From assembly GCF_018403685.1 (NCBI RefSeq), contig NZ_BOVK01000038.1, positions 1 to 64,000 on the forward strand: 64,000 nt of DNA, written 5' to 3'. This DNA is from Xylanibacillus composti. Its GTDB lineage: Bacteria; Bacillota; Bacilli; Paenibacillales; K13. The notes beneath the pieces were generated by a model. That model worked only from the letters and a program-made list of their open reading frames with translations. It had not been told where the DNA came from and made no database searches. The position numbers were made by a program, and so were the translations under genes. This document shows, piece by piece, positions 1 to 8,204 of the stretch (positions are counted from its first letter, which is position 1; every line of letters begins with the position of its first letter).

Positions 1-327
1 GACCGAGTCATTTTGCACGAATAAAAAATAACGAACCTTGTTGGACTTCGATAGTCGGAGCCTCGGGCAAATTTGGCGGAAGTTTGGATCAGGCCCGAAT
101 GAAGACAACCCAATCCCTATCCGTTAGAATCCCTGATCCTTCCCCGAACCTCGCGTGAAGCTGGCTTCATGCCGCCTGCAATTTTGTGCTGCGCCCGGCA
201 ACCTTTACGTATGCTCGGTCAAGACAATGTTGGTGCTGCAATCGACTTCCATATATACAAGTTTGTCGAAATCATGTACACTAAAGACAAGCAATGGTTA
301 AAACATGGAAAACGGGAGGCAATCATA
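1..327. other. Upstream region without a recognisable gene
   Basis: No convincing coding region is seen. The three forward frames entering from the window edge close after 7, 9 and about 51 codons, and none of those tails is recognisable. In Bacillus the comF genes lie upstream of yvyF, so the edge might hold the end of such a gene, but nothing in the sequence shows it. A weak sigma-A-like pair, TTGGTG (230-235) and TATATA (252-257) with a 16-base spacer, could drive yvyF. A short TGAAGC/GCTTCA hairpin lies near 154-168. Confidence 0.4.
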
Positions 328-738
328 ATGGGATTGAATGTTGCCAATTGCCCGCGTTGCGGCAGAATTTTTGCCAGGGGTCTGCATGACGTGTGCCCGG
401 CTTGCGTCAAGGAGATCGAGAACGAATACGAAGTGTGCGCCGAATATCTGCGAGAGAATAAGGGTGCGAACATGCACGAGTTGAGCGAGGCAACCCAAGT
501 GTCGATTCGTCAGATTACGAAGTTTATTCGGGAAGGACGCATCTCGCTGATGGGCTTGCCGAATATGGGTTTCCCTTGCGAGTCTTGCGGCATTATGATT
601 CGCAGCGGCACGCTGTGCGACGGCTGCCGCAGCAACCTGCAGAAGGGCATCAGCGCCATCAAGGCGGATCAAGAGGTTCGTGAACGTCCGAAGATGCCGA
701 CGAACAAGTGGAACTTCGAGATCAAAAAGCGAGACTAA
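328..738 (+). CDS. yvyF: Flagellar operon zinc-ribbon protein, YvyF family
   Basis: This 136-residue protein matches the family found at the head of late flagellar operons in Bacillus and relatives; its molecular role is not established. Two cysteine-pair modules are visible, C8/C11 with C23/C26 and C84/C87 with C97/C100, consistent with two small zinc ribbons. Between them, residues about 48-75 look like a MerR/HTH-type helix pair. The start is the ATG at 328, seven bases after GGGAGG (314-319); an in-frame start at 169 has no such site and would add an unconserved tail. A hairpin terminator follows, so yvyF is probably a separate unit from flgM. Confidence 0.85.
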   Translation: MGLNVANCPRCGRIFARGLHDVCPACVKEIENEYEVCAEYLRENKGANMHELSEATQVSIRQITKFIREGRISLMGLPNMGFPCESCGIMIRSGTLCDGCRSNLQKGISAIKADQEVRERPKMPTNKWNFEIKKRD

Positions 739-756
739 AAAAACCTTCCTCATGTA

Positions 757-784
757 TAAACTAATAACAAACGCGAACCGATAA
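757..784 (+). promoter_or_regulatory. Sigma-D-type promoter of flgM operon
   Basis: TAAA (757-760), a 16-base spacer and ACCGATAA (777-784) match the flagellar sigma-28/sigma-D pattern TAAA-N15-GCCGATAT. Expected transcript start is near 791. The -10 element lies inside the left arm of the terminator hairpin 776-806. Confidence 0.75.
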
Positions 785-811
785 TAGGATTATACGATTA
801 TCGGTTTTTTT
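776..811 (+). terminator. Terminator between yvyF and flgM
   Basis: AACCGATAAT (776-785) and ATTATCGGTT (797-806) form a perfect 10-bp stem with an 11-base loop, followed at once by a T tract to 811. It should end the yvyF transcript. Transcripts starting inside its loop from the flgM promoter would lack the left arm and escape it. Confidence 0.8.
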
Positions 812-839
812 ATTATTGCCTGATAAAGAGGTGTACACG

Positions 840-1094
840 ATGAAGATCAACGATGCCGGAAGGATCGGAGCCATCCAGCAATACCGCAAGTCGCAAGGCA
901 GTGGATTGGATAAGGCCGGCAAGCCCCAAGCGAAGGACGAAGTGCAGATATCCCCGCAGGCGAAAGAACTGCACGGCACACAATATGCGGAGCGAAGCGA
1001 CAGAATCGAGAGCTTGAAGAAAGCGGTCAGCACGGGAACCTACCATGTGGAGGCCAACAAGATCGCCGAGAAGCTCTTGCCATACATTTATTAA
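840..1094 (+). CDS. flgM: Anti-sigma-D factor FlgM
   Basis: FlgM binds and holds the flagellar sigma factor (sigma-D/sigma-28) until the hook-basal body is complete. At 84 residues it has the usual family size, beginning MKINDAGRIG. The middle (VQISPQAKEL) and C-terminal part (IESLKKAVSTGTYHVEANKIAEKLL) match the conserved sigma-binding region. The start is the ATG at 840 behind AAAGAGG (825-831); the TTG at 816 is too early. It heads the operon flgM-flgN-flgK-flgL and sits right behind a sigma-D-type promoter, as expected for feedback control. Confidence 0.92.
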   Translation: MKINDAGRIGAIQQYRKSQGSGLDKAGKPQAKDEVQISPQAKELHGTQYAERSDRIESLKKAVSTGTYHVEANKIAEKLLPYIY

Positions 1095-1109
1095 GAAGCA
1101 GGTGATAGC

Positions 1110-1604
1110 GTGTCCGTAACCCCACTCATCAACAGTCTGGAGAGCATCATCGCCTGTTATTTGCGTCTGATCGAGCTTGGCGAATCGAAGAAACAAGTCT
1201 TGATTCAGAACAAGGTTGATCAACTGAATGCGATTGTCAATCAAGAGAACAAAGTCATCAAGGAATTGGAAGCGGCTGAGAAGGAGCGCGAGGTGACAGT
1301 GCGGCGCTACTTCCGGGAGAAGGGGCTGCGAATCCGGATTCCGACGACGATAGACGATTTGGTCAAGGCTACGGTATCCATGCAGGACAAGCAACGCCTG
1401 TCAAGCTGCGGCGAAAGATTGCGCGAAGCGGCGGCGAAGCTGCAAGAGACGAATCATGCCAACCAGGAATTGCTGCAGCAGATGATGGACTACGTGCAAT
1501 ATTCACTGGATCTCCTGGTGCCGGATGACGACGTGACGTACCAGAATCCGGTGCGATCTTCCGGCGGCACCAAGAATGCTCGGATGTTTGATACAAAAGC
1601 CTGA
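1110..1604 (+). CDS. flgN: Flagellar chaperone FlgN
   Basis: FlgN is a cytoplasmic export chaperone for the hook-filament junction proteins FlgK and FlgL, which are encoded directly downstream. The 164-residue product is almost wholly helical with long charged heptad-like stretches (residues about 5-130), as in the FlgN family (YvyG in Bacillus). The start is GTG at 1110, 15 bases after flgM, with a GCAGGTG-type ribosome site. The assignment rests on size, helical pattern and invariable position between flgM and flgK more than on strong sequence motifs. Confidence 0.85.
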   Translation: MSVTPLINSLESIIACYLRLIELGESKKQVLIQNKVDQLNAIVNQENKVIKELEAAEKEREVTVRRYFREKGLRIRIPTTIDDLVKATVSMQDKQRLSSCGERLREAAAKLQETNHANQELLQQMMDYVQYSLDLLVPDDDVTYQNPVRSSGGTKNARMFDTKA

Positions 1605-1625
1605 ATAGGCTGAGGAGGAATGGCA

Positions 1626-3221
1626 GTGTTTTCTACATTTCATGGACTAGAAACGAGTAAACGCGCCCTGTTTACGCAGCGTGTAGCGCTGAATACGATG
1701 GGTCACAATATTGCGAATGCGGCAACTGAAGGGTATTCGCGGCAGCGGGTGAATATGACGGCTACCCGCCCGATGGACGCTCCTGCCTTTGCCAGAAGCA
1801 ATGCCCCGGGACAAATTGGAACAGGCGTAGAGTACAGCAGTGTTGTCAGGCTGCGCGACAATTACCTGGACATGCAGTTCCGGCGGGAGAATCAATCTAT
1901 GGGCGAGTGGGGTGTGCGTGATGCCACAATGCGCTCCCTGGAGAAGATTATCAACGAGCCATCCGAAAGCGGGCTGCGCGCAGTGATGGACGAGTTCTGG
2001 AATTCTTGGGAAGTGCTTAATCGCGATCCTCAGCTGTTGAGCGCTCGCGTGGATGTTGTCGGGACAGCGGTCAACCTGGTGGATACGTTGAAGCATATCG
2101 ATACGTCTCTTAACACATTGGCGGCCGACTTGGACAACAACATCGGAAGAAAAGTAACCGAAGCGAACAACATCATTGAAAATATCGCGATCTTGAACGG
2201 GCTTATCCGCAAGACGGAAGGATTGGGCAACAACGCGAACGATTACCGGGACAAGCGCGATTTGCTCATCGATCAGCTTTCCACCTTGGTGGATGTGGAA
2301 GTGACGGAGACGCCTGACGGCATCCTGTCCATTACATCGGCGGGTGTGCAGGTGGTTAACCATGAAGCGGTAGTGCCGCTTGCCGCAGCGAATGCTGCAG
2401 GCGCGACTGCAGGGGAATTAGCAGGCTATGAAGCGTCCAAAGCGGAAGTGGAGACACTGCGGCAGCAGCTTAACGCTATGGTCAATACGCTGATGACCGG
2501 AACGGTCGAGGTTCAAGTGCAAAACGGCTACGTCGCATCCAAGGACATGGTTGCCCTTGTGGATGTAAGGCTGGAGAATGGCACTGTCATACCGGCTGGC
2601 GAAACGATTCCAGAGGGATCGCGCATAGAAGCGGCCGACCCGGCACAGTCTTTCATTCGGTTGGAAGTAAACGGATTTAACGGCTTGCATCAACTGGGCT
2701 ACGGCTTGTCCAACCCGCCTTCGGGGAACCGATCATTTTTCACCACTACGGATGGTTCCGCAACCTTTACAATAGCGAATATCCAAGTAAACCCCGACAT
2801 ACAAAAAAATACGGATTTGATCGCGGCTTCGGGCAAGTACGATATTGTGGGGACCGATGCTCAGGTCATTCGCGGCAACAGTGACATAGCCCATGCCATT
2901 GCGGGGCTGCGGGATAAGGTCTTTACATATCCGCAGAATGTGACATCCTTGTCCCAAGGAACGACGGACGACTACTTCCGTGCATTGACGGGGGATCTGG
3001 GAATTAGGGCAGCTAATACAACGCGTAATTACAACAATCAGAGGGATCTGGTAGATGCGATTAATATGAGGCGGCAGGAAGTGAGCGGCGTGTCTCTGGA
3101 TGAAGAGATGTCGGATATGATCAGGTTTCAGCATGCATACAATGCGGCGGCTCGCAATATGACGGCCGTGGACGAGATGCTGGATCGGATCATCAACGGA
3201 ATGGGAATTGTGGGCAGATAG
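1626..3221 (+). CDS. flgK: Hook-filament junction protein FlgK (HAP1)
   Basis: FlgK is the first junction protein between hook and filament. The N terminus (STFHGLETSKRALFTQ, then HNIANAATEGYSRQRV) is the flagellar rod/hook signature, and the C terminus (FQHAYNAAARNMTAVDEMLD) is the matching C-terminal helix. About 531 residues is normal for the family. I choose GTG at 1626 as start: the ribosome site AGGAGG (1613-1618) almost touches the ATG at 1620 but is seven bases from 1626, and the family begins MxSTFHG. It overlaps no neighbour and is followed 12 bases later by flgL. Confidence 0.93.
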   Translation: MFSTFHGLETSKRALFTQRVALNTMGHNIANAATEGYSRQRVNMTATRPMDAPAFARSNAPGQIGTGVEYSSVVRLRDNYLDMQFRRENQSMGEWGVRDATMRSLEKIINEPSESGLRAVMDEFWNSWEVLNRDPQLLSARVDVVGTAVNLVDTLKHIDTSLNTLAADLDNNIGRKVTEANNIIENIAILNGLIRKTEGLGNNANDYRDKRDLLIDQLSTLVDVEVTETPDGILSITSAGVQVVNHEAVVPLAAANAAGATAGELAGYEASKAEVETLRQQLNAMVNTLMTGTVEVQVQNGYVASKDMVALVDVRLENGTVIPAGETIPEGSRIEAADPAQSFIRLEVNGFNGLHQLGYGLSNPPSGNRSFFTTTDGSATFTIANIQVNPDIQKNTDLIAASGKYDIVGTDAQVIRGNSDIAHAIAGLRDKVFTYPQNVTSLSQGTTDDYFRALTGDLGIRAANTTRNYNNQRDLVDAINMRRQEVSGVSLDEEMSDMIRFQHAYNAAARNMTAVDEMLDRIINGMGIVGR

Positions 3222-3233
3222 GAGGCGGACTAA

Positions 3234-4127
3234 ATGCGGGTAACGAATAGCATGCAGAGTATTCAATTGCTGTCTAACGTGCGCAATACGCATGCCAACA
3301 TCCTGAAATGGCAGGACAAGCTGTCTACAGGACAGCGCATCCAACGCCCTGGAGACGATCCGGTCGGAATAGGGTATATGATGCGGTATAACACCGAACT
3401 GAATCGGTACGATGAGTTTTTGGAGAATGCCCGTACAGGAAACGGTTGGTTGCGAACGATGGACGACCTGATGCAGCAATCCAACGATGTATTAAAGAGA
3501 GCGAAGGATCTGGTGCAGCGAGCGGCTACAGGTACAACTCCGGATGATGCACGAGCGCAGATAGCCGCCGAGATCAAACAGTTGAAGGAACAACTGGTTG
3601 CGATCGGCAACAGCACGTATGCGGGTCGATATATGTTCAATGGACAAAAGACTGATCTGCCACCGTACACGATTAACAATGCTGCGAATGATGTAACCGA
3701 CAAGGGAGTTTACTACTTGAATGTAAGTCCGTCTGTCACCGTACCAGTTAGCATAACTGGCGAGATGATCTACGGTGAAGCAGGCGCACCAGACAATGTG
3801 TTCAAAGTGCTTGATGATATCATAACGCACTTGGAAACCCCTGGTAGTCAGTCGGATCTGTTGAATGACATGAATCTGATCGATCAGGCTTCGGACCGCA
3901 TATCTGTCAGCTGGGCGGAAATTGGAGCAAGAATGAACCGCTTCGAATTGGTGGAAAACCGCATCCTTGATGAAGTAGCCAGTCTGAAGCAGCTTCGCTC
4001 GGAAATGGGCGATGTCGATATGGCTGAAGCGATTATGGAGATCAAGCTGCAGGAGAATGTGCTGCAGGCAGCCTTGGCGACAGGGGCACGCATTATGCAG
4101 GTATCCTTGGTCGACTTTATCCGATAA
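3234..4127 (+). CDS. flgL: Hook-filament junction protein FlgL (HAP3)
   Basis: FlgL is the second junction protein, joining FlgK to the flagellin filament. The 297-residue protein starts MRVTNSMQSIQLLSNV and has the flagellin-like N-terminal helix with LSTGQRIQRPGDDP (about 31-44), close to the LSSGYRINRAADD motif of the flagellin below. The C-terminal helix (LQENVLQAALATGARIM) is the flagellin-type D0 partner. A good AGGAGG (3221-3226) precedes the ATG. It is part of the flgM operon. Confidence 0.93.
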   Translation: MRVTNSMQSIQLLSNVRNTHANILKWQDKLSTGQRIQRPGDDPVGIGYMMRYNTELNRYDEFLENARTGNGWLRTMDDLMQQSNDVLKRAKDLVQRAATGTTPDDARAQIAAEIKQLKEQLVAIGNSTYAGRYMFNGQKTDLPPYTINNAANDVTDKGVYYLNVSPSVTVPVSITGEMIYGEAGAPDNVFKVLDDIITHLETPGSQSDLLNDMNLIDQASDRISVSWAEIGARMNRFELVENRILDEVASLKQLRSEMGDVDMAEAIMEIKLQENVLQAALATGARIMQVSLVDFIR

Positions 4128-4140
4128 TGGCGGTGCATGA

Positions 4141-4692
4141 ATGAATACACAGCTGCAAATCCGATCCAGTCTGGCGCAGTTGGGCCTACGGATTACTCCA
4201 TTGGAGATGAATATCAAGCAAGAATTGCCAAAGGTTGAAATCGAGTCGAAACCGGCCGATATGAAGATTCAGCGGCATGAGCCTGTCTTGCAAGCCGATT
4301 GGACACAGGTGTGGGAAGATCTGGGTTTGAAGCGTCCTTCGACGCTTGCGGCTGAACGCAAGACTGAAAGTGAGCAGCAAGCCCTTGAGTTCATTCAACG
4401 CACTGCGCAAAATGGGGATCGAGTGGCCAATCTGAAGGCACGGGAAGAAAACGTGTTTGGCAATATTGCGCGAGACGAATTTTTCCGAAGAAGGGGCGAG
4501 GTTCAGGTTGTGCTGGATGCGCTCCCCAATCAGGGACCCAAATGGCAGGTTGATGTCCGCCCGCCGGAGATTGAAATCACACCGAATCAGCCTGTGGTTC
4601 GTGTCCATGACACAAGGCCGCAAATTGATGTTCGTCTGGGCGATGTTGAAGTCTACTTGGAAAAAGAGCCGATCGTGGATATATACGTATAA
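4141..4692 (+). CDS. DUF6470 family protein (YviE-like)
   Basis: This 183-residue protein is the DUF6470/YviE type found between flgL and fliW in Bacillus and Paenibacillus. Its function is unknown. The termini contain repeated short beta-type phrases of alternating hydrophobic and charged residues around proline: LPKVEIESKP near the start, then WQVDVRPPEIEITPNQP, PQIDVRLGDVEVYLEKEP at the end. The middle (about 60-115) is helical and charged. Location within the operon is the best hint that it serves flagella. Start ATG 4141 follows a weak GGCGGTG site. Confidence 0.75.
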   Translation: MNTQLQIRSSLAQLGLRITPLEMNIKQELPKVEIESKPADMKIQRHEPVLQADWTQVWEDLGLKRPSTLAAERKTESEQQALEFIQRTAQNGDRVANLKAREENVFGNIARDEFFRRRGEVQVVLDALPNQGPKWQVDVRPPEIEITPNQPVVRVHDTRPQIDVRLGDVEVYLEKEPIVDIYV

Positions 4693-4706
4693 CCGGAGGC
4701 GAAAGC

Positions 4707-5153
4707 ATGGCCATCAAAAGCAATGAGGAAGTTATCGTAATTGAAAGCAGGCTTTATGGACGAATGGAAGTGCCCAAGCGGCAAATATATCGATTTGACC
4801 GCGGCATTGTGGGTATTGCAGAGCATCGGCAGTATGCCATCATTGGGGTGGAGGATTCAGCCTTTTTTACGATGCATGCCATCGATGGCAGCCTGTGCTT
4901 TCACCTGATCTCAGCCTCCGTTGTGGCGCAAGATTATCAATTTGTCATAGACGAAGAAACGGTGAAGCTGCTGCAGGCGGAGTCAGCCGAGAGCATCGCT
5001 GTTTTCCTCATTGTAAATGCGATCGATGATCGGCTATACGTCAATCTGAAGGCTCCTATTCTTATTGCGCCAGAGAATTTGACAGGCTGTCAATATATTA
5101 TATCGGATAAGGATTACCCGATCCGCTTTCCGTTGGAAAGCGAGGAGACTTGA
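4707..5153 (+). CDS. fliW: Flagellar assembly factor FliW
   Basis: FliW binds flagellin and, when freed from it, binds and inhibits CsrA, so flagellin translation tracks secretion. The 148-residue product has the family pattern YGRMEVPKRQIYRFDRGIVG near the N terminus, the central AFFTMHAIDGSLCFHLISA region and a C-terminal NLKAPILIAPENLTGCQYI segment, all FliW hallmarks. The start ATG 4707 lies behind GGAGG (4695-4699). It is three bases upstream of csrA, so the two partners are probably made together. Confidence 0.93.
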   Translation: MAIKSNEEVIVIESRLYGRMEVPKRQIYRFDRGIVGIAEHRQYAIIGVEDSAFFTMHAIDGSLCFHLISASVVAQDYQFVIDEETVKLLQAESAESIAVFLIVNAIDDRLYVNLKAPILIAPENLTGCQYIISDKDYPIRFPLESEET

Positions 5154-5156
5154 ACC

Positions 5157-5405
5157 ATGCTTGTGCTGAAGCGAAAAGTCGGAGAAACGATTGTGATTGG
5201 CGAGGGTATTGAAGTGCAGGTGCTTGGCATTGAAGGGGAAAGCGTCAAGATCGGAATCGACGCTCCGAAAGATGTGCAGATTCTGCGGAAGGAACTGTAC
5301 GACAGCATTCGGGAAGAAAATGTTCGGGCAGCCGTTCAGCATCTGCCCCAGGAACAGCTTCAAAAATTATTGCGTCAGCAATTCAATCATACAAAAACAG
5401 AATAA
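5157..5405 (+). CDS. csrA: Translational repressor CsrA
   Basis: CsrA is a small RNA-binding dimer that blocks ribosome access on target leaders, chiefly hag mRNA in Bacillus. The 82-residue protein starts [20 protein letters not shown], the canonical beta-1/beta-2 region. The RNA-contacting end of beta-5, [14 protein letters not shown] (about 39-52), is intact; the tail has the extra C-terminal extension usual in Bacillota. Start ATG 5157 follows GAGGAG. Likely targets are seen in the hag leader at 8205-8246. Confidence 0.95.
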   Translation: MLVLKRKVGETIVIGEGIEVQVLGIEGESVKIGIDAPKDVQILRKELYDSIREENVRAAVQHLPQEQLQKLLRQQFNHTKTE

Positions 5406-5427
5406 TATGTCGAGGAGGATGGCCAGG

Positions 5428-5805
5428 ATGAGCGTGATTCAAAATCTGGACTCGCATTCCCAATGGTCACAAGCGCGTATCTCCCCTACATCTCAGAACA
5501 CAACCGCAAAATTGTCAGGAGAGGCGAAAGAAGAAGGATTAGGGAAGCCAAAGTTTGACCTGAGCAAACTCAACGAGGAGCAGAAGGAAAGCTTCAAGCA
5601 AGAGCTGGATAAGCTGAATGAGTCCATTCATTCATCGGGCAAGGTATTGCGCTTCAAGTATAATGACGAAATCAACCAGTACTACGTGGAAGTGCTAAAT
5701 GCCAAAACACAGGAAGTCGTGGCGAGTTTGCCTCCTGAATTTCTGATTGACTTGTCCATTAAAATGAAGGAACTTATTGGATTGTTTATCGACGAGCGAA
5801 GATAA
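5428..5805 (+). CDS. flaG: FlaG-family flagellar protein
   Basis: FlaG family members sit beside fliD and influence filament length; the mechanism is not settled. This 125-residue protein has a low-complexity N-terminal third (Ser/Thr/Gln rich), a charged helix (NEEQKESFKQELDKLNESIHS), and a C-terminal domain LRFKYNDEINQYYVEVLNAKTQEVV followed by PPEFLIDLSIKMKELIGLFIDER. The last two are the FlaG signature. I chose ATG 5428, nine bases after AGGAGG (5413-5418); ATGs at 5407 and 5419 precede or overlap that site. Confidence 0.88.
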   Translation: MSVIQNLDSHSQWSQARISPTSQNTTAKLSGEAKEEGLGKPKFDLSKLNEEQKESFKQELDKLNESIHSSGKVLRFKYNDEINQYYVEVLNAKTQEVVASLPPEFLIDLSIKMKELIGLFIDERR

Positions 5806-5837
5806 TATGGAAATCTTGAATTTTGGGAGGGATCGAC

Positions 5838-7322
5838 ATGAGCTTTAGTTTAAGCGGACTTGCCTCCGGCCTTGATACAGCTACACTGATTAAACAGTTG
5901 GTCGAGCTGGAGAAACAACCGATTTATCGCGAAGAAGCGAGGGTAAAGACCTTTACCAGTCAACAGAGTGTATTCCGCAACATCAACACAAAGCTGATGA
6001 CCTTGCGTACCGCGGCGGCCGATTTGAAGCTGGGCGCCAACTTCAAGCTTACTTCTGCGACGAATTCGAATGACAATGTTGCGAAAGTGACAGCTTCCGA
6101 ATCTGCCTTAAAGGGCGATTACGCGATTGAAGTGGATTCACTTGCGAAAGCACATGTGATGCGATTGGAAGGGAGTTCCGGAACGATTGGTACTGCTCTT
6201 CAAGGTACAATAACCATTTATAACGAGAATTTGAAGACAGAAGACAAATCGTTAAGCATTAACATTGATACGTCTGATAATCCAGAAGCTACATATGAAG
6301 ATGTGATGAAGCAAATCGCCAATGCCATCAATAGTAAAGATGCAGGGGTTACAGCTTCAGTCATTGAAACAGAGGCCGGAAAGACCAGCCTTGTGCTGAC
6401 ATCTGCAGAAACTGGCGAAGCCCACAGTATCCAGTTTGACAATAGTGTAACCGGACCAGATGGCTCAAAGGTGACCATTAAAGATGAGAGCGGTATTTTC
6501 AATGCTATTAGTGCGAAAAATGCAGATAACCAGCCAATCGGTTTCGTCCAAGCGCAACAAGCTGAGAATGCTGTATTCACAGTGAACGGCGTTTCGGTTA
6601 CAAGAAGCACGAACACGGTATCCGACGTTATTCAAGGCGTCACGATTAGCTTGGTAGCCAGGGGAGAAACCACTGTTAATGTAGCAAGGGATGCGGATAA
6701 AGTTGCGGATAAAGTGAAAGCTTTTGTCGACGCCTACAACGACGTCATGAAGACGATTCGTGACAATACGAGGAAGCTGGACAGCAACGCCACAACGAAG
6801 AACTTGCAAGGCGATTCGACACTCCGTTCTCTGCAATCTGCACTATCGGATTGGAGTGTTCGTAGAGTGGATGGAACAATAGATGGATACCACCTATTGT
6901 CGGATATAGGCATTGAAGCGGATAAGGGCGTAACAGTTGGCAGCAGCATGACGGGCCAATTAAGCTTCAACCGGGAACTTTTTATCGAGAAGTTCAATGA
7001 AAACCCCGAAGCAGTCTTTCATATGTTCGGTCATGATGACACTTCGGATGCCAACAGAGACGGTTTTGCCAGAATCTTTGACGAAGCCTTGCCTAGTTGG
7101 ACAAGCTCAGTCGATGGAATTATTCAAGGCCGGATCAAGGGCTACGATTCGCAAATTAGTGATACCAAGGAAAGAATAGAGAGGCTGGAAAATTCGTTGC
7201 TTCGCAAGGAAGAACAGTTGAAGCGGCAATTTACAGCGATGGAGGTCGCGCTTTCACAACTACAAAGCCAACAAGCTTGGATGACCAGCCAGTTGGCATC
7301 ACTTTCGACTTCATATTATTAG
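5838..7322 (+). CDS. fliD: Filament cap protein FliD (HAP2)
   Basis: FliD forms the cap under which flagellin polymerises and is needed for filament growth. The 494-residue product begins SFSLSGLASGLDTATLIKQLVELEKQP, the conserved FliD N terminus. It has the central variable domain (about 70-330) and ends with the helical FliD C domain (RIERLENSLLRKEEQLKRQFTAMEVALSQLQSQ then WMTSQLASLS). The ATG at 5838 has GGGAGG (5825-5830) at the right spacing; the upstream TTG 5823 is discarded. FliS and a FliT-like gene, its usual chaperone neighbours, follow. Confidence 0.94.
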   Translation: MSFSLSGLASGLDTATLIKQLVELEKQPIYREEARVKTFTSQQSVFRNINTKLMTLRTAAADLKLGANFKLTSATNSNDNVAKVTASESALKGDYAIEVDSLAKAHVMRLEGSSGTIGTALQGTITIYNENLKTEDKSLSINIDTSDNPEATYEDVMKQIANAINSKDAGVTASVIETEAGKTSLVLTSAETGEAHSIQFDNSVTGPDGSKVTIKDESGIFNAISAKNADNQPIGFVQAQQAENAVFTVNGVSVTRSTNTVSDVIQGVTISLVARGETTVNVARDADKVADKVKAFVDAYNDVMKTIRDNTRKLDSNATTKNLQGDSTLRSLQSALSDWSVRRVDGTIDGYHLLSDIGIEADKGVTVGSSMTGQLSFNRELFIEKFNENPEAVFHMFGHDDTSDANRDGFARIFDEALPSWTSSVDGIIQGRIKGYDSQISDTKERIERLENSLLRKEEQLKRQFTAMEVALSQLQSQQAWMTSQLASLSTSYY

Positions 7323-7343
7323 AACTAGGAAGGGATGAAGACC

Positions 7344-7757
7344 GTGATGAATCCGCAGCATGCCGGATATCAGGCATATAAGAAAAATAAATACGAAACG
7401 GCATCCCCGCACAAATTGATTTCATTGCTGTATACCGCATGTTTGCAGAACGGAAATCGAGCCAAACAAGCGCTGGTCGAAGGGAAAAAAGAGGAAGCGC
7501 ACACGGCCATTTTGAAAATGCAGGACATTGTCTACGAACTGATTGCTTGTCTGAATGAGGAACAAGGTGGAGAGCTTTCTCAAAATTTAAAGCGAATTTA
7601 TCTGTATGTCATTGATCGTCTTGTCGAGGCAAACCTGCAAAAAACGGTTGAACCTATTGAAGAGGTCATAGAGTTGATTGAATCGATTCGCAGTGCTTGG
7701 GAGCAAATCGGCAAAGACATTCATATGGGGCTGGCATCCAATGGCACAAGCGTCTGA
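7344..7757 (+). CDS. fliS: Flagellin export chaperone FliS
   Basis: FliS is the cytoplasmic chaperone that binds the flagellin C terminus and stops premature polymerisation. The approximately 137-residue helical protein shows the family entry AGYQAYKKNKYETASPHKLISLLY and later KRIYLYVIDRLVEANLQK. Start choice is uncertain: AGGAAGG (7327-7333) abuts an ATG at 7335, while GTG 7344 has ten bases of spacing and ATG 7347 thirteen; I prefer 7344. The end overlaps the next gene by 17 bases, so the two chaperones are translationally linked. Confidence 0.9.
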   Translation: MMNPQHAGYQAYKKNKYETASPHKLISLLYTACLQNGNRAKQALVEGKKEEAHTAILKMQDIVYELIACLNEEQGGELSQNLKRIYLYVIDRLVEANLQKTVEPIEEVIELIESIRSAWEQIGKDIHMGLASNGTSV

Positions 7758-8136
7758 GCATTTGGATCTCTACGAGAGGCTGCTGCTGGTCAGCGGTCAG
7801 TTGCTGGAGTGGGCAGAAGCCACGGAATGGGATGACCAGGTCTTGGCTAAGGGAAGCGCATTGCAGAGGGAATGGAACGAACTTCAGGAGATGATTCGCG
7901 CCAAAGAAGAGAAGCTGGGGATACAATTATCTCAGCTGCCTTATGCTGACGAGCTCCGCCCTATCGCCGAACGAATTGCTAAGATGCAAGAGGTGACGGC
8001 CTCTGTCCTCCAGGAACGCATGAGCATGCTGGGCAAATCGATGAAGGGCCTGCAGCAAACCAAGACAGTCCTGAATGCATACGCTGAACCGGAGGAAGCG
8101 GTTCATACGGCTTACTTTTTCGATGAAAAAAAATAA
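7741..8136 (+). CDS. fliT: FliT-like flagellar chaperone
   Basis: A 131-residue, nearly all-helical protein placed right after fliS, where FliT (FliD export chaperone) is normally encoded. The pattern LYERLLLVSGQLLEWAEATEWDD near the N terminus resembles FliT-type proteins (YvyC-YvyD region in Bacillus), but similarity is weak in this family, so position carries much of the weight. The ATG at 7741 lies inside the fliS end. The stop codon TAA (8134-8136) sits in the loop of an A8/T8 palindrome (8126-8144) that could act as a weak terminator or as an UP-like element for hag. Confidence 0.7.
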   Translation: MAQASEHLDLYERLLLVSGQLLEWAEATEWDDQVLAKGSALQREWNELQEMIRAKEEKLGIQLSQLPYADELRPIAERIAKMQEVTASVLQERMSMLGKSMKGLQQTKTVLNAYAEPEEAVHTAYFFDEKK

Positions 8137-8151
8137 TTTTTTTTACTAGAA

Positions 8152-8197
8152 ATTTATCGGAAAAAGCTAAAACTTCACAAGGCTGCTTCCGATAAAT
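8152..8197. repeat. Inverted repeat spanning the hag promoter
   Basis: ATTTATCGGAA (8152-8162) and TTCCGATAAAT (8187-8197) are perfect 11-base inverted copies with a 24-base centre. The right arm contains the -10 element of the hag promoter and the -35 lies in the centre. No matching -35 is found for a divergent promoter on the other strand, so a regulator site or a DNA/RNA hairpin is more likely. Confidence 0.7.
8168..8195 (+). promoter_or_regulatory. Sigma-D-type promoter of hag
   Basis: TAAA (8168-8171), a 16-base spacer and TCCGATAA (8188-8195) give a close match to the sigma-D pattern, with the same spacing as at flgM. Transcription should begin near 8202, leaving a leader of about 54 bases. 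Confidence 0.85.
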
Positions 8198-8204
8198 ATA
8201 TTAG

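Noticed and set aside
813-1394. 193-codon minus-strand open frame across flgM/flgN
   Set aside because: It is a shadow of two well supported flagellar genes, has no ribosome site and no recognisable composition.
8152-8162. Divergent sigma-D promoter on the minus strand at hag
   Set aside because: The left arm reads TTCCGATAAAT on the minus strand, but there is no TAAA-like -35 at 14-16 bases and no gene to transcribe.
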